NCBI RefSeq assembly: GCF_037975245.1
Contig: NC_092568.1
Location: 29,580,001-29,640,000, forward strand
Reading direction: 5' to 3'
DNA length: 60,000 nucleotides
Source of the DNA: Apostichopus japonicus
Lineage: Eukaryota; Echinodermata; Holothuroidea; Aspidochirotida; Stichopodidae
Each line of letters begins with the position of its first letter. The first letter of the stretch is position 1. Shown in pieces: positions 1 through 11,698 of the stretch. The notes beneath the pieces are model-generated. The model was not told the origin of the DNA. It was given only the letters and a program-made list of their open reading frames with translations, and made no database searches. The position numbers and the translations under genes were made by a program.

Positions 1-256
1 AATGTGTTTTTCAATGGTTAAACTGATATTTTTATTATCGTTATTATTGTAACGACTTCCCCAATAATTATAACCAATATGGAAGGGTAATAACACGGAA
101 AATATAACCAAAATTTTTCACGCGCTCAGCGCGTTCAACATCTTAATGTGCATATCATATAGGCATTCATCATTTATTTGCGTCGAAAAATTTTGGTTAT
201 ATTTTTCGGGCAAGTTGTTACAGCCCCCCAAATCAAATTAGGCTCCTATGCCTATG
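1..256. mobile_element. hAT-like miniature element, left part cut by the window edge
   Basis: This stretch matches the second half of the complete element at 1963-2306. Shared parts include the start near AATGTGTTTTTCAATGG, the TGTAACGACTTCCCCAATA block, the ATATTTTTCGGGCAAG block, the C-run and the terminal GGCTCCTATGCCTATG. The right end is therefore at 256 and the left terminal repeat is outside the window. It is non-coding. The family call rests on the intact copy. Confidence 0.75.
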
Positions 257-608
257 CCCATTAATATATATATGGTCAAGGGAAATACTGAGTAGCACTC
301 ATGGAATCAACTGCCTGATTTTAAATTACAGTAAATCATCCATGTTGTTTTTCTTGGTACATTCCATGGCATGTACTGTACAAATTTCATGTGTATATGA
401 GGCTGTACGACTTGACTTGAAGCACGTAGAAGGCAGGAATCATAACAAGATATAACAAACTATGAAACAGTCTTTCCAGCTTTGGGAATCAGATATGATG
501 CAGGTTTATCTGTGGCCAGAATTGTCAACTTAACATGAAGATTATAAGGCATGTACTATGCTATGAATGAGCTACAGGAACTGTTGTAAATCATTTGGTT
601 GTACTTAC

Positions 609-773
609 TTTATAGTGCATTGAGATGGTGTCTCCATTCTTGGTTTTCCTTGTACAATCAACTGACTTTGTAACCTCTATTTTCAGTTCCTTTACATCTT
701 CTTCTGCAGCCGAAAGTGCAACAGTTAAGAACAAGGTCAGAGCGACCAACAAACACCAAGCTAAAGAATTCAT
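609..773 (-). CDS. First coding exon of an ER-targeted FKBP-type peptidyl-prolyl isomerase
   Basis: The exon reads from an ATG at 771-773 leftwards for 55 codons and stops at a consensus donor (AAA then GTAAGT, 603-608). Residues 1-23 form a hydrophobic signal peptide ending in an ALSAA-type cleavage site. The following part (VKELKIEVTKSVDCTRKTKN, then GDTISMHYK) matches the start of secreted FKBP2/FKBP14-class proteins, including the conserved GD and HY that open the FK506-binding fold. These enzymes isomerise prolyl bonds of proteins folding in the ER. The remaining exons would lie left of position 1. I cannot tell FKBP2 from FKBP7/14 because the EF-hand or retention tail is not visible. 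Confidence 0.8.
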
Positions 774-1954
774 ATTTAAAATCCTGTGAATTGAATGTAA
801 AGACGAAAGAATAAAGTATTTTTAAGGTTGTTATATAGTGAAACAAACTTTACTACATTTAGTGCAAAAATGGCCAGTTTCGAAACTTACCAGACATGTT
901 GAAATCATGTTTGACAGATTTGGAATATCTGTTAACATTGGTGTTCTAATTGTGATAATCTTTTTTACCTGCAAGTTATCTAGTAAATGTGTAAAATGCA
1001 GCATTTGGCTGAGACAAACAAACATATAACACCGGAACTGATACTTCAAATTGTGAAACCAAAATATTGCAGTTGGTGAACAGGCACATTAACTTGGTGG
1101 TGTAACTTCTGTGAAATCATAGTAAGCTAGGCTATTACGAGCTGTTGATGGACTTGGCCTTAACCGACAATAGCACACTTTTACATGAATAACTAGTATA
1201 TAGTGTAACATATGCATAAATTTTGACATAGGCCTAACCATTTAGAACTTGGCACATGTCCTACGTTTGGTTAACGTAGCCTTAAAGTTTAACATGTCAG
1301 TCTAATACGTCTTGTCAATAGCCTATGGCGTTCGCAATCAATTTCATGTGAAATACAGCCACTTTAATAAAGGTCCTCCCGAGAACGTTATATGAGAAAA
1401 TTACTCGACCTGATTTAAATTTGAGACGTTGAAACAGTCTTGAACCGACCAAGGCAGCTGAGTGACAAATCGTAATACACGGCGGTGCAGTGTGCAAGTG
1501 GAACAATTTTAAATCGACGTGTACTTTAACTATCAGGTGACATATCATGTGATCAAAGTTTGATTGGTGTAATAGATTCAAAAAGGATTTCCCGTCGCGG
1601 TGAAACTGGTCAATTTTTTGTGTTGGAGTGACTAGAGTCGGCGACTGGGACTCGAGTCGCACTCAAGACACTTGAGGCTTGACTTGGACTTGACTCATTT
1701 GACTTGAAACTTGCCTTCAAAGGCTTCAGCTCACGAACTTGATGGCAACGAAAGAAAATATTCGTTGTTAAAATCCGTGCTATACTTGCAAGATCTGCGC
1801 GGTTTTTGTACAATGCCAATATGCAGCTTTAAAACGCTGGCTAATCCCTTCCACCACACTTAAAATATCATACTCAAGAACACTTAGATGAGTTCCAACC
1901 ATAGAAATTGATAAGGATCCAACCCCTACAATCATCAATGGAGTGCTAGCGATA
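774..1954. other. Intergenic DNA upstream of the FKBP exon
   Basis: I see no convincing gene. The 5' UTR and promoter of the FKBP gene should start just right of 773, but no clear TATA box or CpG-rich stretch is visible. Positions 1630-1710 are a low-complexity run of ACTTG/GACTTG-like words in both orientations. Short open frames here lack recognisable similarity. Confidence 0.5.
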
Positions 1955-1962
1955 ACTGTCAT

Positions 1963-2306
1963 CATAGGCGTAGGAGGCGGGGCTAGGGTGGGGGGGGGGG
2001 GGCTGCAGCCCCAACCAAATATTTTTTGAAAATTTGGGCATTATGCTGGGAATTTTTCGGGCACCTACTGAAAGAAAAACAATTTGCAATGTGTTTTCCA
2101 ATGGTTAAACTCATAATATTATTACTATTATTGTAACGACTTCCCCAATAAGGCATGCGATGTCATAACCGATGGATGCCAATATGGTTTGCACATTAAC
2201 ATGTTGAATGCGCGCGGAGCGAGCGAAAAAAGTTTGTCATATTTTTCGGGCAAGTCCTTACAGCCCCCCCCCCCCCCCCCAATCAAATTGGGCTCCTACG
2301 CCTATG
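1963..2306. mobile_element. Complete 344-bp hAT-like miniature inverted-repeat element
   Basis: The ends are perfect 14-bp inverted repeats, CATAGGCGTAGGAG at 1963 and CTCCTACGCCTATG ending at 2306. They are flanked by an identical 8-bp duplication ACTGTCAT (1955-1962 and 2307-2314). An 8-bp target duplication is typical of hAT transposases. The interior holds a G-run near the left end, a C-run near the right end and no coding capacity. Positions 1-256 are another copy. Confidence 0.85.
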
Positions 2307-2314
2307 ACTGTCAT

Positions 2315-2771
2315 CAACAACTTCCCGAAGCTGATAAGAAAAATCTTATATTAGGAAATCACAAATTGAATGTTCTTTCACACAAACCTTGGTTGAAGAC
2401 TTAAGTCCGAATGTGACATCATAGAGCCCCATGTGCTTCATTTTCTTGCGTTTGTCTCTATTTAGTACATGTTTATATTCTGTTATGAACTTGGTTCTGC
2501 AACTGTTGATATCTAATATATCGGGATGATGACCTAATATTGACAATGGTTTAATTAGTTTAAAAACCCTTAACACTTTACCTGGAAATTTGCCTGGAAA
2601 TATGAAACTTGTAAAACAGAGAAAGTAGTTTCAGATCCTAGAGGCACGATGACGTCTTAGATTAACGAAATAATAGCTCCCAAATAAGATATCTCCAAAC
2701 AAAAATTCCAAAAGATTTGTCTTAACCTGTTTGAGGGAGTTATTCTTAGAGTTATTCCTAGGCCTATAAGC
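2315..2771. other. Intergenic DNA without a recognised gene
   Basis: Nothing supported was found here on either strand. Open frames are short and have no recognisable similarity. Confidence 0.4.
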
Positions 2772-2813
2772 TAAAGGTGATAGCTGGGTTTTTGTCTTCC
2801 TATACGATAGTCA

Positions 2814-3001
2814 GCAGGCCCCAAATTATATCATGCTATAAAGTTGCTAGAAGTTTTCAAAAAGTGCTTTCCTGGAGGTCTTTACACTCCAAAAGGAAAA
2901 CTTCCTTAAAGGTTGTTATAAAAACAGTAAGAAATTTGACCAAAAAAAGTGACCATATTTGAACATCTAGCATATTTGGGGCCAATACAGCATACCTTTA
3001 A
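2814..3001. mobile_element. TTAA-type miniature element, copy A (degenerate left end)
   Basis: The right end reads, as reverse complement, TTAAAGGTATGCTGTATTGG then CCCCAAATATG, which matches the left end of the copy at 30699-30868. The left part (GGCCCCAAATTATATCATGC, then GTTGCTAGAAGTTTTCAAAA) matches the reverse complement of that copy's right part. The two copies lie in opposite orientation. TTAA at 2998-3001 marks the right end. The left end is eroded or interrupted, perhaps reaching CTAAAGG near 2771. It has no coding capacity. Confidence 0.6.
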
Positions 3002-3844
3002 ACATTTTAAAACCTGGCATACCATTAAAAGAAACCAACATGACGACAACAAACAAAAAGAAACAACAACAAACAATTGTAAGAACAATTGTTGTTTGCA
3101 GACCGTTCGGAGACAACCAACTGTTAGCTTTGATGAGACCAATGTGACTCTTTTACCAGACTGGTAGGGCATTTCTTATCATGAGCAATATTAGAAGCAT
3201 GTTTAGTTATCTTTGTACATGATGGTCAAAAGTACCAGTCTTTGCGTTAACTGAAAATTATTATTGCTGCCTTTCATGAGCGACTTAGTAATCGCATACA
3301 TAACTTGCGAGCTGGTGCCTGATGTTTGAAAACAAATTATTTAGAAATAGTTCCGGAAAAGAAAAGCGAGTTTCTCATGCCTCTCTTCCAAGTACTCCTG
3401 GACAGATGTCTTTGTTCCTAAGTGATTCCAAAGTGAAATTCAAACACTAACAAAGTACATGGGAGACTGTACAAAACAGTGTTAGATACTGCTGAGATAT
3501 TTGATGAAGAAAAGACTCAAGATGATCAATTTCACTTGTGCATTAACAAACCAGGAAGGTTTATCCAAACGCTGAAATGCCTTCATTGAATTTAGTAATG
3601 AGTTACGCAACTCAAACATTTCTAGGGGGCAAATATATATTTGAGAAAAGGGTTATTTTCATTATTCTGTCAGATCTGAGCGACCCATGTTCAGTAAGTC
3701 TTTACAGTTGCCGGGAACATACAGTCTTGCCGGGCAATGAAACATCCAGGATCTCGGGTAGATTCATCGCCGCCGGAGTACTAACTTATAATTTTATCAT
3801 CTAAGATCGTGGGCCTATATATCATCTTTAGTTTTATATCTAAT
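3002..3844. other. Intergenic DNA before the tandem array
   Basis: No gene is supported. Short imperfect palindromes occur (for example ACAATTGTAAGAACAATTGT near 3072), but no conserved element was recognised. Confidence 0.4.
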
Positions 3845-3937
3845 AATATATACATCACACAAGGTCCACAACTCAACTTGTTGATCTAAGTGACTGGAGT
3901 ACCTAATTAGCAAAAAGGTTACACTATATGCACCCCT

Positions 3938-5110
3938 CAGGGGCGGCGATCTGTTTCAAATATTGGGGGGGGGGGGACATTTGCTTGAATGCAGGCGAAT
4001 TACTATCAAAGCGGAGCGCCACCATCGGTTGGCGCGCAGCGTACAAGAAAATTTCTGGTTTTGATAGCCCCCCAGATCACCGGAAATGGCACTTCTCGGG
4101 CTTGAAAATGACCAACCAGATGTACACTTTTGCCTGAGAACCAAGTTTTTCCTAATAGTTTTTTTTTCATTCATAGCCTTTTTTCAAGATTGTCACCAGT
4201 CACACATCATGTTTGACCTCATTGCATCTCCTGTGGAACATTGCTTTTGTAGGTAATTCTACGTAACGCCCCACAATACCCGTCAGCCCATTATTTGTTC
4301 AGAATTTGAATAATAGATTCACTTCAAAACATACCTTTAATGTTGCACAAAATTTCATCTATGGACAACCAATATAGAAAAAAAAACCTCAACCCCTAAC
4401 AGACCGGTCATATTGCACGAGTAGAGGGAAGTATGATGAAGAATGTTGGTCAAGGAATTTTCGAAAATTCAGACACAGTTAAATTATTGGTGTAAAAATA
4501 TTAAAATCTCTTATAACGGCTACTATAAAACTTCGATATCATAAAAAAAATACCCCAAAAATATGCTCGAGGGGGGCGGGGCGGTCTCCACCCTTCGCCC
4601 CCCCCCCCCATGGCTACGCACCTGCGTTTAGAAATCTTGTAGGAAACAGGCCAAATGGAAACCCAGTGAACCCATATCGATGTGGATCATATATGTGATT
4701 GTACGTACTTACACTCATACACAAGATGCAAACCAAATTTCATTACGGATGCGGTCCGTCTAGCTATTCATTTCGAAAAAAAAGTAAAAAACTATTTTCG
4801 GTCATATATAGTAACAAATTGTGACACGGTTAGACAGGCGCCTTGCGAGGAATTTGCCAAGGGAGGGGCAAAGCTTGTACCCAGACTTTCTAAGCGTAGC
4901 GCCACCATAAATTGGCGCGAAGCGCAAAAGAAAATTTTGGCCGAAAATGCCTCCCAGATCGCTGGAAATGGCACTTCCCAAGCCTTGTAAGTTGCATCTA
5001 AGCATTTTCTATATTGAAATTACTAGCGATATCATAAAAATATACAAAACATATGCTTAAAAAAAACTATGCATGTCCCCCCCCCGTCCCCCCCATGATC
5101 GCCGCCCATG
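3938..5110. mobile_element. 1173-bp hAT-like non-autonomous element in the first partial monomer
   Basis: The ends are CAGGGGCGGCGATC (3938) and GATCGCCGCCCATG (ending 5110), flanked by an identical 8-bp duplication GCACCCCT (3930-3937 and 5111-5118). Other monomers show the uninterrupted GCACCCCTCCCAC site, so the insertion is directly demonstrated. Inside are G- and C-runs and two copies of the ~90-bp module shared with other elements here (about 4005-4095 and 4884-4979). A large part (about 4080-4470) matches 28540-28990 in reverse orientation. No transposase is encoded. Confidence 0.85.
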
Positions 5111-6326
5111 GCACCCCTCACCCCCTTCCCATCCTCACCAATGAAAACAGAGTTAAGGCAAAACAGCGAAGCTCATTACCCACGTGGTAATTGCTCATTT
5201 GATGGTCGTGCCAAGACTTGCAGATGACTGGCCGGGTAGACACATTTTCACTTCTATCTTGGAAGGCCCAGAGTCTGTCCACATACATATTTCACCATTC
5301 AATTCGAAGCCACTCAAATTTTGGACCTATTCTTGCTCTTCCACCGAGCGTCTTGGCATCGGGAGAACTGGAAGCCCTCTATCTAACCACGAGTTGCACA
5401 CCTAGGTACGCCTTTACTCAAGCAGTCGCATTTGGGGAATTTGTGGCAACTGCACACTCGCACGACCGATGATAAATGTTAGAGTTCACGCTATACATAC
5501 CTGTATTATCGAAATGAATTAATTTATATGTAATGCGAAAAAGTCTTAATTGAACCTGTTTAAGAATCACTATTTCCTAATGATGACACTTGGGAAATAT
5601 TTCCCCCTAATTCAGAATGTCTGCACTGCCCCATTCAACTATCTGCCCCTTGGGTGTTTCCTTTTGCTGGTATTAACGGTTTTCACCACCATGGTTTCCC
5701 AGTTTTAAACCAGTAGGAGAGTTAATAATTACAAAGGGGTATAAATAAAACAAACTGGAACTGAGATTTAAGTAAAGAGCAATACCATACTTTGAAAGAG
5801 AATTAAGAGGTCATTATAAATGATGTACAGGACGATGCAGGATGATGCTTTGATACAATTATATCCTGTTTGTTCAAAGTAAAGATATTTTAATCCCTAC
5901 GCGTAAATTGTTAATTCCAATAGGTTAAAGGTTATACGATGATTTACAATATGTAATTATGACTATAATCGCGAGTCACCACAGTAAATGACACTGTATA
6001 ATATATATAACACAAGGTCCACAACTCAGTTTTAAGGATCATAGAGGCATTTTCGGACCCTAGAAATAGTCAAAGGTCGTCTTCATGAATTTATGACAAA
6101 ATGATGCAACAAAACTGTGTTATTGTATATGTTTTAAATAATCATAGTGTACTTTATATTATAACGGTTACATCTTTTATGTTATCTTCCTATTTTATGT
6201 TTTATTTTTCATATTATTATCAGTCTTGATCCTCCTTTCAGACACCCGATACACACAGTGAATACAGTAACTCCTGCACATATTTACGATTTGTACCAAG
6301 GTAAAACTGGATCGTGCTATAAATAG

Positions 6327-6457
6327 GTAACATGGGCTATTGGGATTACAGTAAGAACTGGGGATATGTGTAATCCCAACAAATCAAGTTTGATGCATTT
6401 GTTGGGATTACACATATATCCTTAGTTCTTAATGTAAACCCTAATAGCACATGCTAC
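6327..6457 (+). repeat. Monomer hairpin (inverted repeat, arms ~58 nt, loop ~9 nt), first copy
   Basis: The left arm (GTAACATGGGCTATTGGG onward) is nearly the reverse complement of the right arm (ending CTAATAGCACATGCTAC), with AAGTTTGAT as the apical loop. Equivalent hairpins are at about 8286-9084 (split by an element), 10899-11031, 12848-12977, 14790-14919, 16731-16860, 18674-18804 and 20790-20921. A TATAAATA box abuts each left arm. Confidence 0.85.
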
Positions 6458-6927
6458 TTATTTTATCAGATTTGTCAGCACAATTCAGTTTTGACTTTAA
6501 TTTTAAGATTAACAGTAGCTACAGTAATCTCTGTGTGAATCGGTTGTCTCAGATCAATCAATCTGATAACTTGTTGCAGAACGCTGAAATGGACCGCAAT
6601 GAACATTTTCAACGTGTATTCGAAATTATCATCGTGCAGTTTGATACAATCTTCCTGTCTTTTGATATTATCATTGTATTTTTCGATACCATCATCGTGC
6701 GTTTTGATTTGATATTATCATCGGTTATATTTGTTTTAATCATCGTGTATTTTGATATGATCAGCGTGTATTGCCATCATGCACTTTATTATCATCACTG
6801 GACATGTACTTTAATTATCATGTCTGTGGTTTGGAGAGCTATCGACAGTTCATCACGTAACAGCTTATTTCGGTTACATGAATATATATGGGTGTGTAAC
6901 GTCTATTATGTCTGTATGTGTTGTTGA
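6451..6927 (+). CDS. Low-complexity 158-codon open frame in monomer 1 (doubtful gene)
   Basis: The frame starts at an ATG inside the right arm of the hairpin. The middle (residues ~57-107) is a degenerate repeat of IIIV-x-FD-x units, coming from a 21-27-bp DNA repeat (ATCATCGTGTATTTTGATA). The product would be very hydrophobic in the centre and Cys-rich at the end (CMCC). The same frame is intact at 9077-9553 and 14912-15388 but ends early in other copies: 137 codons at 11024 and 139 at 12970 and 16853. Such breakage and the repetitive origin argue against a conserved protein. Confidence 0.25.
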   Translation: MLLILSDLSAQFSFDFNFKINSSYSNLCVNRLSQINQSDNLLQNAEMDRNEHFQRVFEIIIVQFDTIFLSFDIIIVFFDTIIVRFDLILSSVIFVLIIVYFDMISVYCHHALYYHHWTCTLIIMSVVWRAIDSSSRNSLFRLHEYIWVCNVYYVCMCC

Positions 6928-8303
6928 AGATTGTTACGAGCAATGATACGCCAAGCGGGTTATATGTTAATTATTCTAAATGATAAATTAAGCAATGGAG
7001 GACTTGTTAATCAAACTAACTGGAGTACCAATTTAGCAAAAAGGATACACTATGCACCCCTCCCACTTCCTATTCTCACAAATGAAAATAGAGTTAAAAG
7101 TAAAAAGCGAAGCTCATTACCCACGTGGTAATTGCTCATTTGATGGTCGTGCCAAGACTTGAAGATGACTGGCCGGGCAGACACATTTTCACTTCTATCT
7201 TGGAAGGCCCAGAGTCTGTCCACACACGTATTTCACCATTCAATTCGAAGCCACCCAAATTTTGGACCTATTCTTGCTCTTCCACCGAGCGTCTTGGCAT
7301 CGGGAGAACTGGAAGCCCTCTATCTAACCACGAGTTGCACACCTAGGTACGCCTTTACTCAAGCAGTCGCATTTGGGGAATTTGTGGCAACTGCACACTC
7401 GCACGACCGATTATACATGTTAGAGTTCACGCTATACATACCTGTATTATCGAAATGAATTCATTTATATGTAATGCGAAAAAGTCTTAATTGAACCTGT
7501 TTTAGAATCCCTATTTCCTAATGATGACACTTGGGAAATATTTCCCCCTAATTCAGAATGTCTGCACTGCCCCATTCAACTATCTGCCCCTTGGGTGTTT
7601 CCTTTTGCTGGTATTAACGGTTTTCACCACCATGGTTTCCCAGTTTTAAACCAGTGGGAGAGTTAATAATTACAAAGGGGTATAAATAAAACAAACTGGA
7701 ACTGAGATTTAAGTAAAGAGCAATTCCCTATAATATACTTTGAAAGAGAATTAAGAGGTCATTATAAATGATGTACAGGACGATGCAGGATGATGCTTCG
7801 ATACAATTATATCCTGTTTGTTCAAAGTAAAGATATTTTAATCCCTACGCGTAAATTGTTAATTCCAAAAGGTTAAAGGTTATACGATGATTTACAATAT
7901 GTAATTATGACTATAATCGCGAGTCACCACAGTATATGGCACTGTATAATATACATAACACAAGGTACACAACTCAGTTTTAAGGATTATAGTAACGCTT
8001 ATATAGGCATTTGCGGACCATAGAAATAGTCAAGGGTCAGCTTCATGAATTTATGACAAAATGATGTAACAAAACTGTGTTATTGTATATGTTTTAAATA
8101 ATCATAGTGTACTTTATATTATAACGGTTACATCTTTTATGTAATCTTCCTATTTTATGTTTTATTTTTCATATTATTATCAGTCTTGATCCTCCTTTCT
8201 GACACCCGATACACACAGAGAATACAGTAACTCCTGTATATCTTTACGATTTGTACCAAAGTAAAACTGGATCGTGCTATAAATAGGTAGCATGGGCTAT
8301 TGG

Positions 8304-8964
8304 CAAGGGCGGCGGAACCGGGGGGGCACAGGGGGCACGTGCCCCCCCACTTTTCCTCAGGTTAAAAATGTGCCCTTTTTCTACATAAAATTTGAGGTAT
8401 CTCAAGTTAGCAAGAGGCCAGGGAACCAGAATGAACACTCGGGAAGGGCCGTTTCCGGCCATCTGAGGGGTTTGTAAAACCAAAAATTTCTTGTACGCTC
8501 CGCGCCAACCGATGGTGGCGCTCCGCTCAGATAGTCGTACATACAACTTTGCAAATCCTGGCTACGCCCCTAACTTTTTAATGAGTTTCTGTGGGCCAAA
8601 CTCAAAGCTATTTCGAATGGAAACAATTTGTTAAGATATTAACAAGAAATAAACTCTAATTCGGAAGATTCCTACATTAGCAACTTGCATGACTTCACCT
8701 CATTTTGTCTCAAAAGAAAACTTATTCCTTGTTTCCCAATTTGCACATTGGATATTGCAGTGCTAGTATGCATATTTTCCTTCAAGGGGGGGGGGGGGGG
8801 AGGCGGGTGGGCGTTGATGGAGTGATGTGTATAAGTAAATAAGATAATACAATAAGAGTTATAAAGGGTACTAAATATAAGGCTGCATCAGTCCAATCGA
8901 ATTTCTGCAAAGTGCCCTTTGATGTCGGTGCCACCCCAGATTAAAAGTGCTTCCGCCGCCCTTG
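8304..8964. mobile_element. 661-bp hAT-like non-autonomous element inside the hairpin of monomer 2
   Basis: Perfect 14-bp terminal inverted repeats, CAAGGGCGGCGGAA and TTCCGCCGCCCTTG, are flanked by the 8-bp duplication GCTATTGG (8296-8303 and 8965-8972). Intact monomers show the single GCTATTGGGATTAC site. The interior has a GGGGGGCACAGGGGGCACGT-like palindrome, one copy of the shared ~90-bp module (about 8441-8535) and a G-run at 8787. No transposase gene is present. Confidence 0.88.
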
Positions 8965-9076
8965 GCTATTGGGGTTACAGTAAGAACTGAGGATATGTAT
9001 AATCCCAACAAATCCAGTTTGATGCATTTGTTGCGATTACACATATCCTTAGTTCTTAATGTAAACCTAATAGCAC

Positions 9077-9553
9077 ATGCTACCGAGTTTATCAGATTTG
9101 TCAGCACAATTCAGTTTTGACTTTAATTTTAAGATTAACAGTAGCTACAGTAATCTCTGTGTGAATCGGTTGTCTCAGATCAATCAATCTGATAACTTGT
9201 TGCGGAACGCTGAAATGGACCGCAATGTACATTTCCAACGTGTATTTGAAATTATCATCGTGCAGTTTGATACAATCTTCCTGTCTTTTGATATTATCAT
9301 TGTGTTTTTTGATACCATCATCGTGCGTTTTGATTTGATATTATCATCGGTTATATTTGTTTTAATCATCGTGTATTTTGATATGATCAGCGTGTATTGC
9401 CATCATGCACTTTATTATCATCACTGGACATGTACTTTAATTATCATGTCTGTGGTTTGGAGAGCTATCGACAGTTCATCACGTAACAGCTTATTTCGGT
9501 TACATGAATATATATGGGTGTGTAACGTCTATTATGACTGTATGTGTTGTTGA
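9077..9553 (+). CDS. Low-complexity 158-codon open frame in monomer 2 (doubtful gene)
   Basis: Same frame as in monomer 1, with substitutions only (E to V near residue 50, V to D near the end). It is retained full length although the neighbouring hairpin is broken by an element. No known domain. Coding status is uncertain. Confidence 0.25.
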   Translation: MLPSLSDLSAQFSFDFNFKINSSYSNLCVNRLSQINQSDNLLRNAEMDRNVHFQRVFEIIIVQFDTIFLSFDIIIVFFDTIIVRFDLILSSVIFVLIIVYFDMISVYCHHALYYHHWTCTLIIMSVVWRAIDSSSRNSLFRLHEYIWVCNVYYDCMCC

Positions 9554-9747
9554 AGATTGTTACGAGCAATGATACGCCAAGCGGGTTATATGTTAATTAT
9601 TCTAAATGATAAATTAAGCAATGGAGGACTTGTTAATGAAACTAACTGGAGTACCTAATTAGCAAAAAGGTTACACTATGCACCCCTACCACTTCCCATT
9701 CTCACAAATGAAAATAGAGTTAAAAGTAAAAAGCGAAGCTCATTACC

Positions 9748-11698
9748 CACGTGGTAATTGCTCATTTGATGGTCGTGCCAAGACTTGCAGATGACTGGCC
9801 GGGCAGACAAATTCACTCTATCTTGGAAGGCCCAGAGTCTGTCCACACACGTATTTCACCATTCAATTCGAAGCCACCCAAATTTTGGACCTATTCTTGC
9901 TCTTCCATCGAGCGGCTTGGCATCGGGAGAACTGGGAGCCCTCTATTTAACCACGAGTTGCACACCTAGGTACGCCTTTACTCAAGCAGTCGCATCATTG
10001 GGGAATTTGTGGCAACTGCACACTCGCACGACCGATGATAAATGTTAGAGTTCACGCTATACATACCTGTATTATCGAAATGAATTCATTTATATGTAAT
10101 GCGATAAAGTCTTAGTTGAACCTGTTTTAGCCTCACTAGTTTCTTATGATGACACTTGGGAAATATTTCCCCCTAATTCAGAAAGTCTGCACTGCCCCAT
10201 TCAACTATCTGTTGCTTGGGTGTTTCTTTTTGCTGGTATTAACGGTTTTTACCACCATGGTTTCCCAGTTTTAAACCAGTGGGACAGTTAATAATTACAA
10301 AGGGGTATAAATAAAACAAATTGGAACTGAGATTTAAGTAAAGAGCAATTCCCTATGATATACTTTGAAAGAGAATTAAGAGGTCATTACAAATGATGTA
10401 CAGGACGATACAGGATGATGTTTCGATACAATTATATCCTGTTTGTTCAAAGTAAAGATACTTCAATCCCTACGCGAAAAATGTTAATTCCAAAAGGTTA
10501 AAGGTTATATGATGATTTACAATATGTAAATATGACTATTATTGCGAGTCACCACAGTAAATGACACTGTATAATATACATCACACAAGGTCCACAACTC
10601 AGTTTTAAGGATCAAAGAGGCATTTTCGGACCCTAGAAATAGTCAAAGGTCGTCTTCATGAATTTATGACAAAATGATGTAACAAAACTGTGTTATTGTA
10701 TATGTTTTAAATAATCATAGTGTACTTTATATTATAACGGTTACATCTTTTATGTAATCTTCCTATTTTATGTTTTATTTTTCATATTATTATCAGTCTT
10801 GATCCTCCTTTCAGACACCCGATACACACAGAGAATACAGTAACTCCTGCACATCTTTACGATTTGTACCAAAGTAAAACTGGATCGTGCTATAAATAGG
10901 TAGCATGGGCTATTGGGATTACAGTAAGAACTGCGGATATGTATAATACCAACAAATCAAGTTTGATGCATTTGTTGGGATTACACATATATCCTTAGTT
11001 CTTAATGTAAACCCTAATAGCACATGCTACCGATTTTATCAGATTTGTCAGCACAATTCAGTTTTGACTTTAATTTTAAGATTAACAGTAGCTACAGTAA
11101 TCTCTGTGTGAATCGGTTGTCTCAGATCAATCAATCTGATAACTTGTTGCGGAACGCTGAAATGGACCGCAATGAACATTTTCAATGTGTATTTGAAATT
11201 ATTATCGTGCAGTTTGATACAATCTTCCTGTCTTTTGATATTATCATTGTGTTTTTCGATACCATAATCGTGCGTTTTGATTTGATATTATCATCGGTTA
11301 TATTTGTTTTAATCATCGTGTATTTTGATATGATCAGCGTGTATTGCCATCATGCACTTTATTATCATCACTGGACATGTACTTTAATTATATATCATGT
11401 CTGTGGTTTGGAGAGCTATCGACAGTTCATCACGTAACAGCTTATTTCGGTTACATGAATAAATATGGGTGTGTAACGTCTATTATGTCTGTATGTGTTG
11501 TTGAAGATTGTTACGAGCAATGATACGCCAAGCGGGTTATATGTTAATTATTCTAAATGATAAATTAAGCAATGGAGGACTTGTTAATCAAACTAACTGG
11601 AGTACCTAGTTAGCAAAAAGGTTACACTATGCACCCCTCCCACTTCCTATTCTCACAAATGAAAATAGAGTTAAAAGTAAAAAGCGAAGCTCATTACC
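9748..11698 (+). repeat. Array monomer 3 (1951 bp)
   Basis: This monomer is uninterrupted. The hairpin is at about 10899-11031. The low-complexity frame (11024-11437) is cut to 137 codons by an insertion that gives TATATATCATG near 11390. A 3-nt insertion (CAT) is present in the short frame near 9992. Confidence 0.88.

Larger units (their letters stand above)
5181..7121 (+). repeat. Array monomer 1 (1941 bp)
   Basis: This is an uninterrupted monomer. The hairpin is at about 6327-6457 behind TATAAATA (6318-6325). Its left arm carries GTGTAATCCC, which pairs fully with the right arm GGGATTACAC. The 158-codon frame is at 6451-6927. The other short frames at 5184-5472 are open in two overlapping phases. 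Confidence 0.88.
7122..9747 (+). repeat. Array monomer 2, interrupted by a hAT-like element
   Basis: The monomer is 2626 bp, of which 669 bp is an inserted element plus its target duplication. Without it the unit is 1957 bp. The hairpin is split (left arm from 8286, right part to 9084). The 158-codon frame is intact at 9077-9553. Confidence 0.88.

Noticed and set aside
1630-1710. Possible regulatory palindromes (GACTCGAGTC and similar)
   Set aside because: The region is a low-complexity ACTTG/GACTT run, and palindromes arise by chance within it.
9184-9369. Minus-strand open frames recurring in each monomer (for example 13077-13262 and 15019-15204)
   Set aside because: They mirror the repetitive plus-strand frame and carry no recognisable domain.
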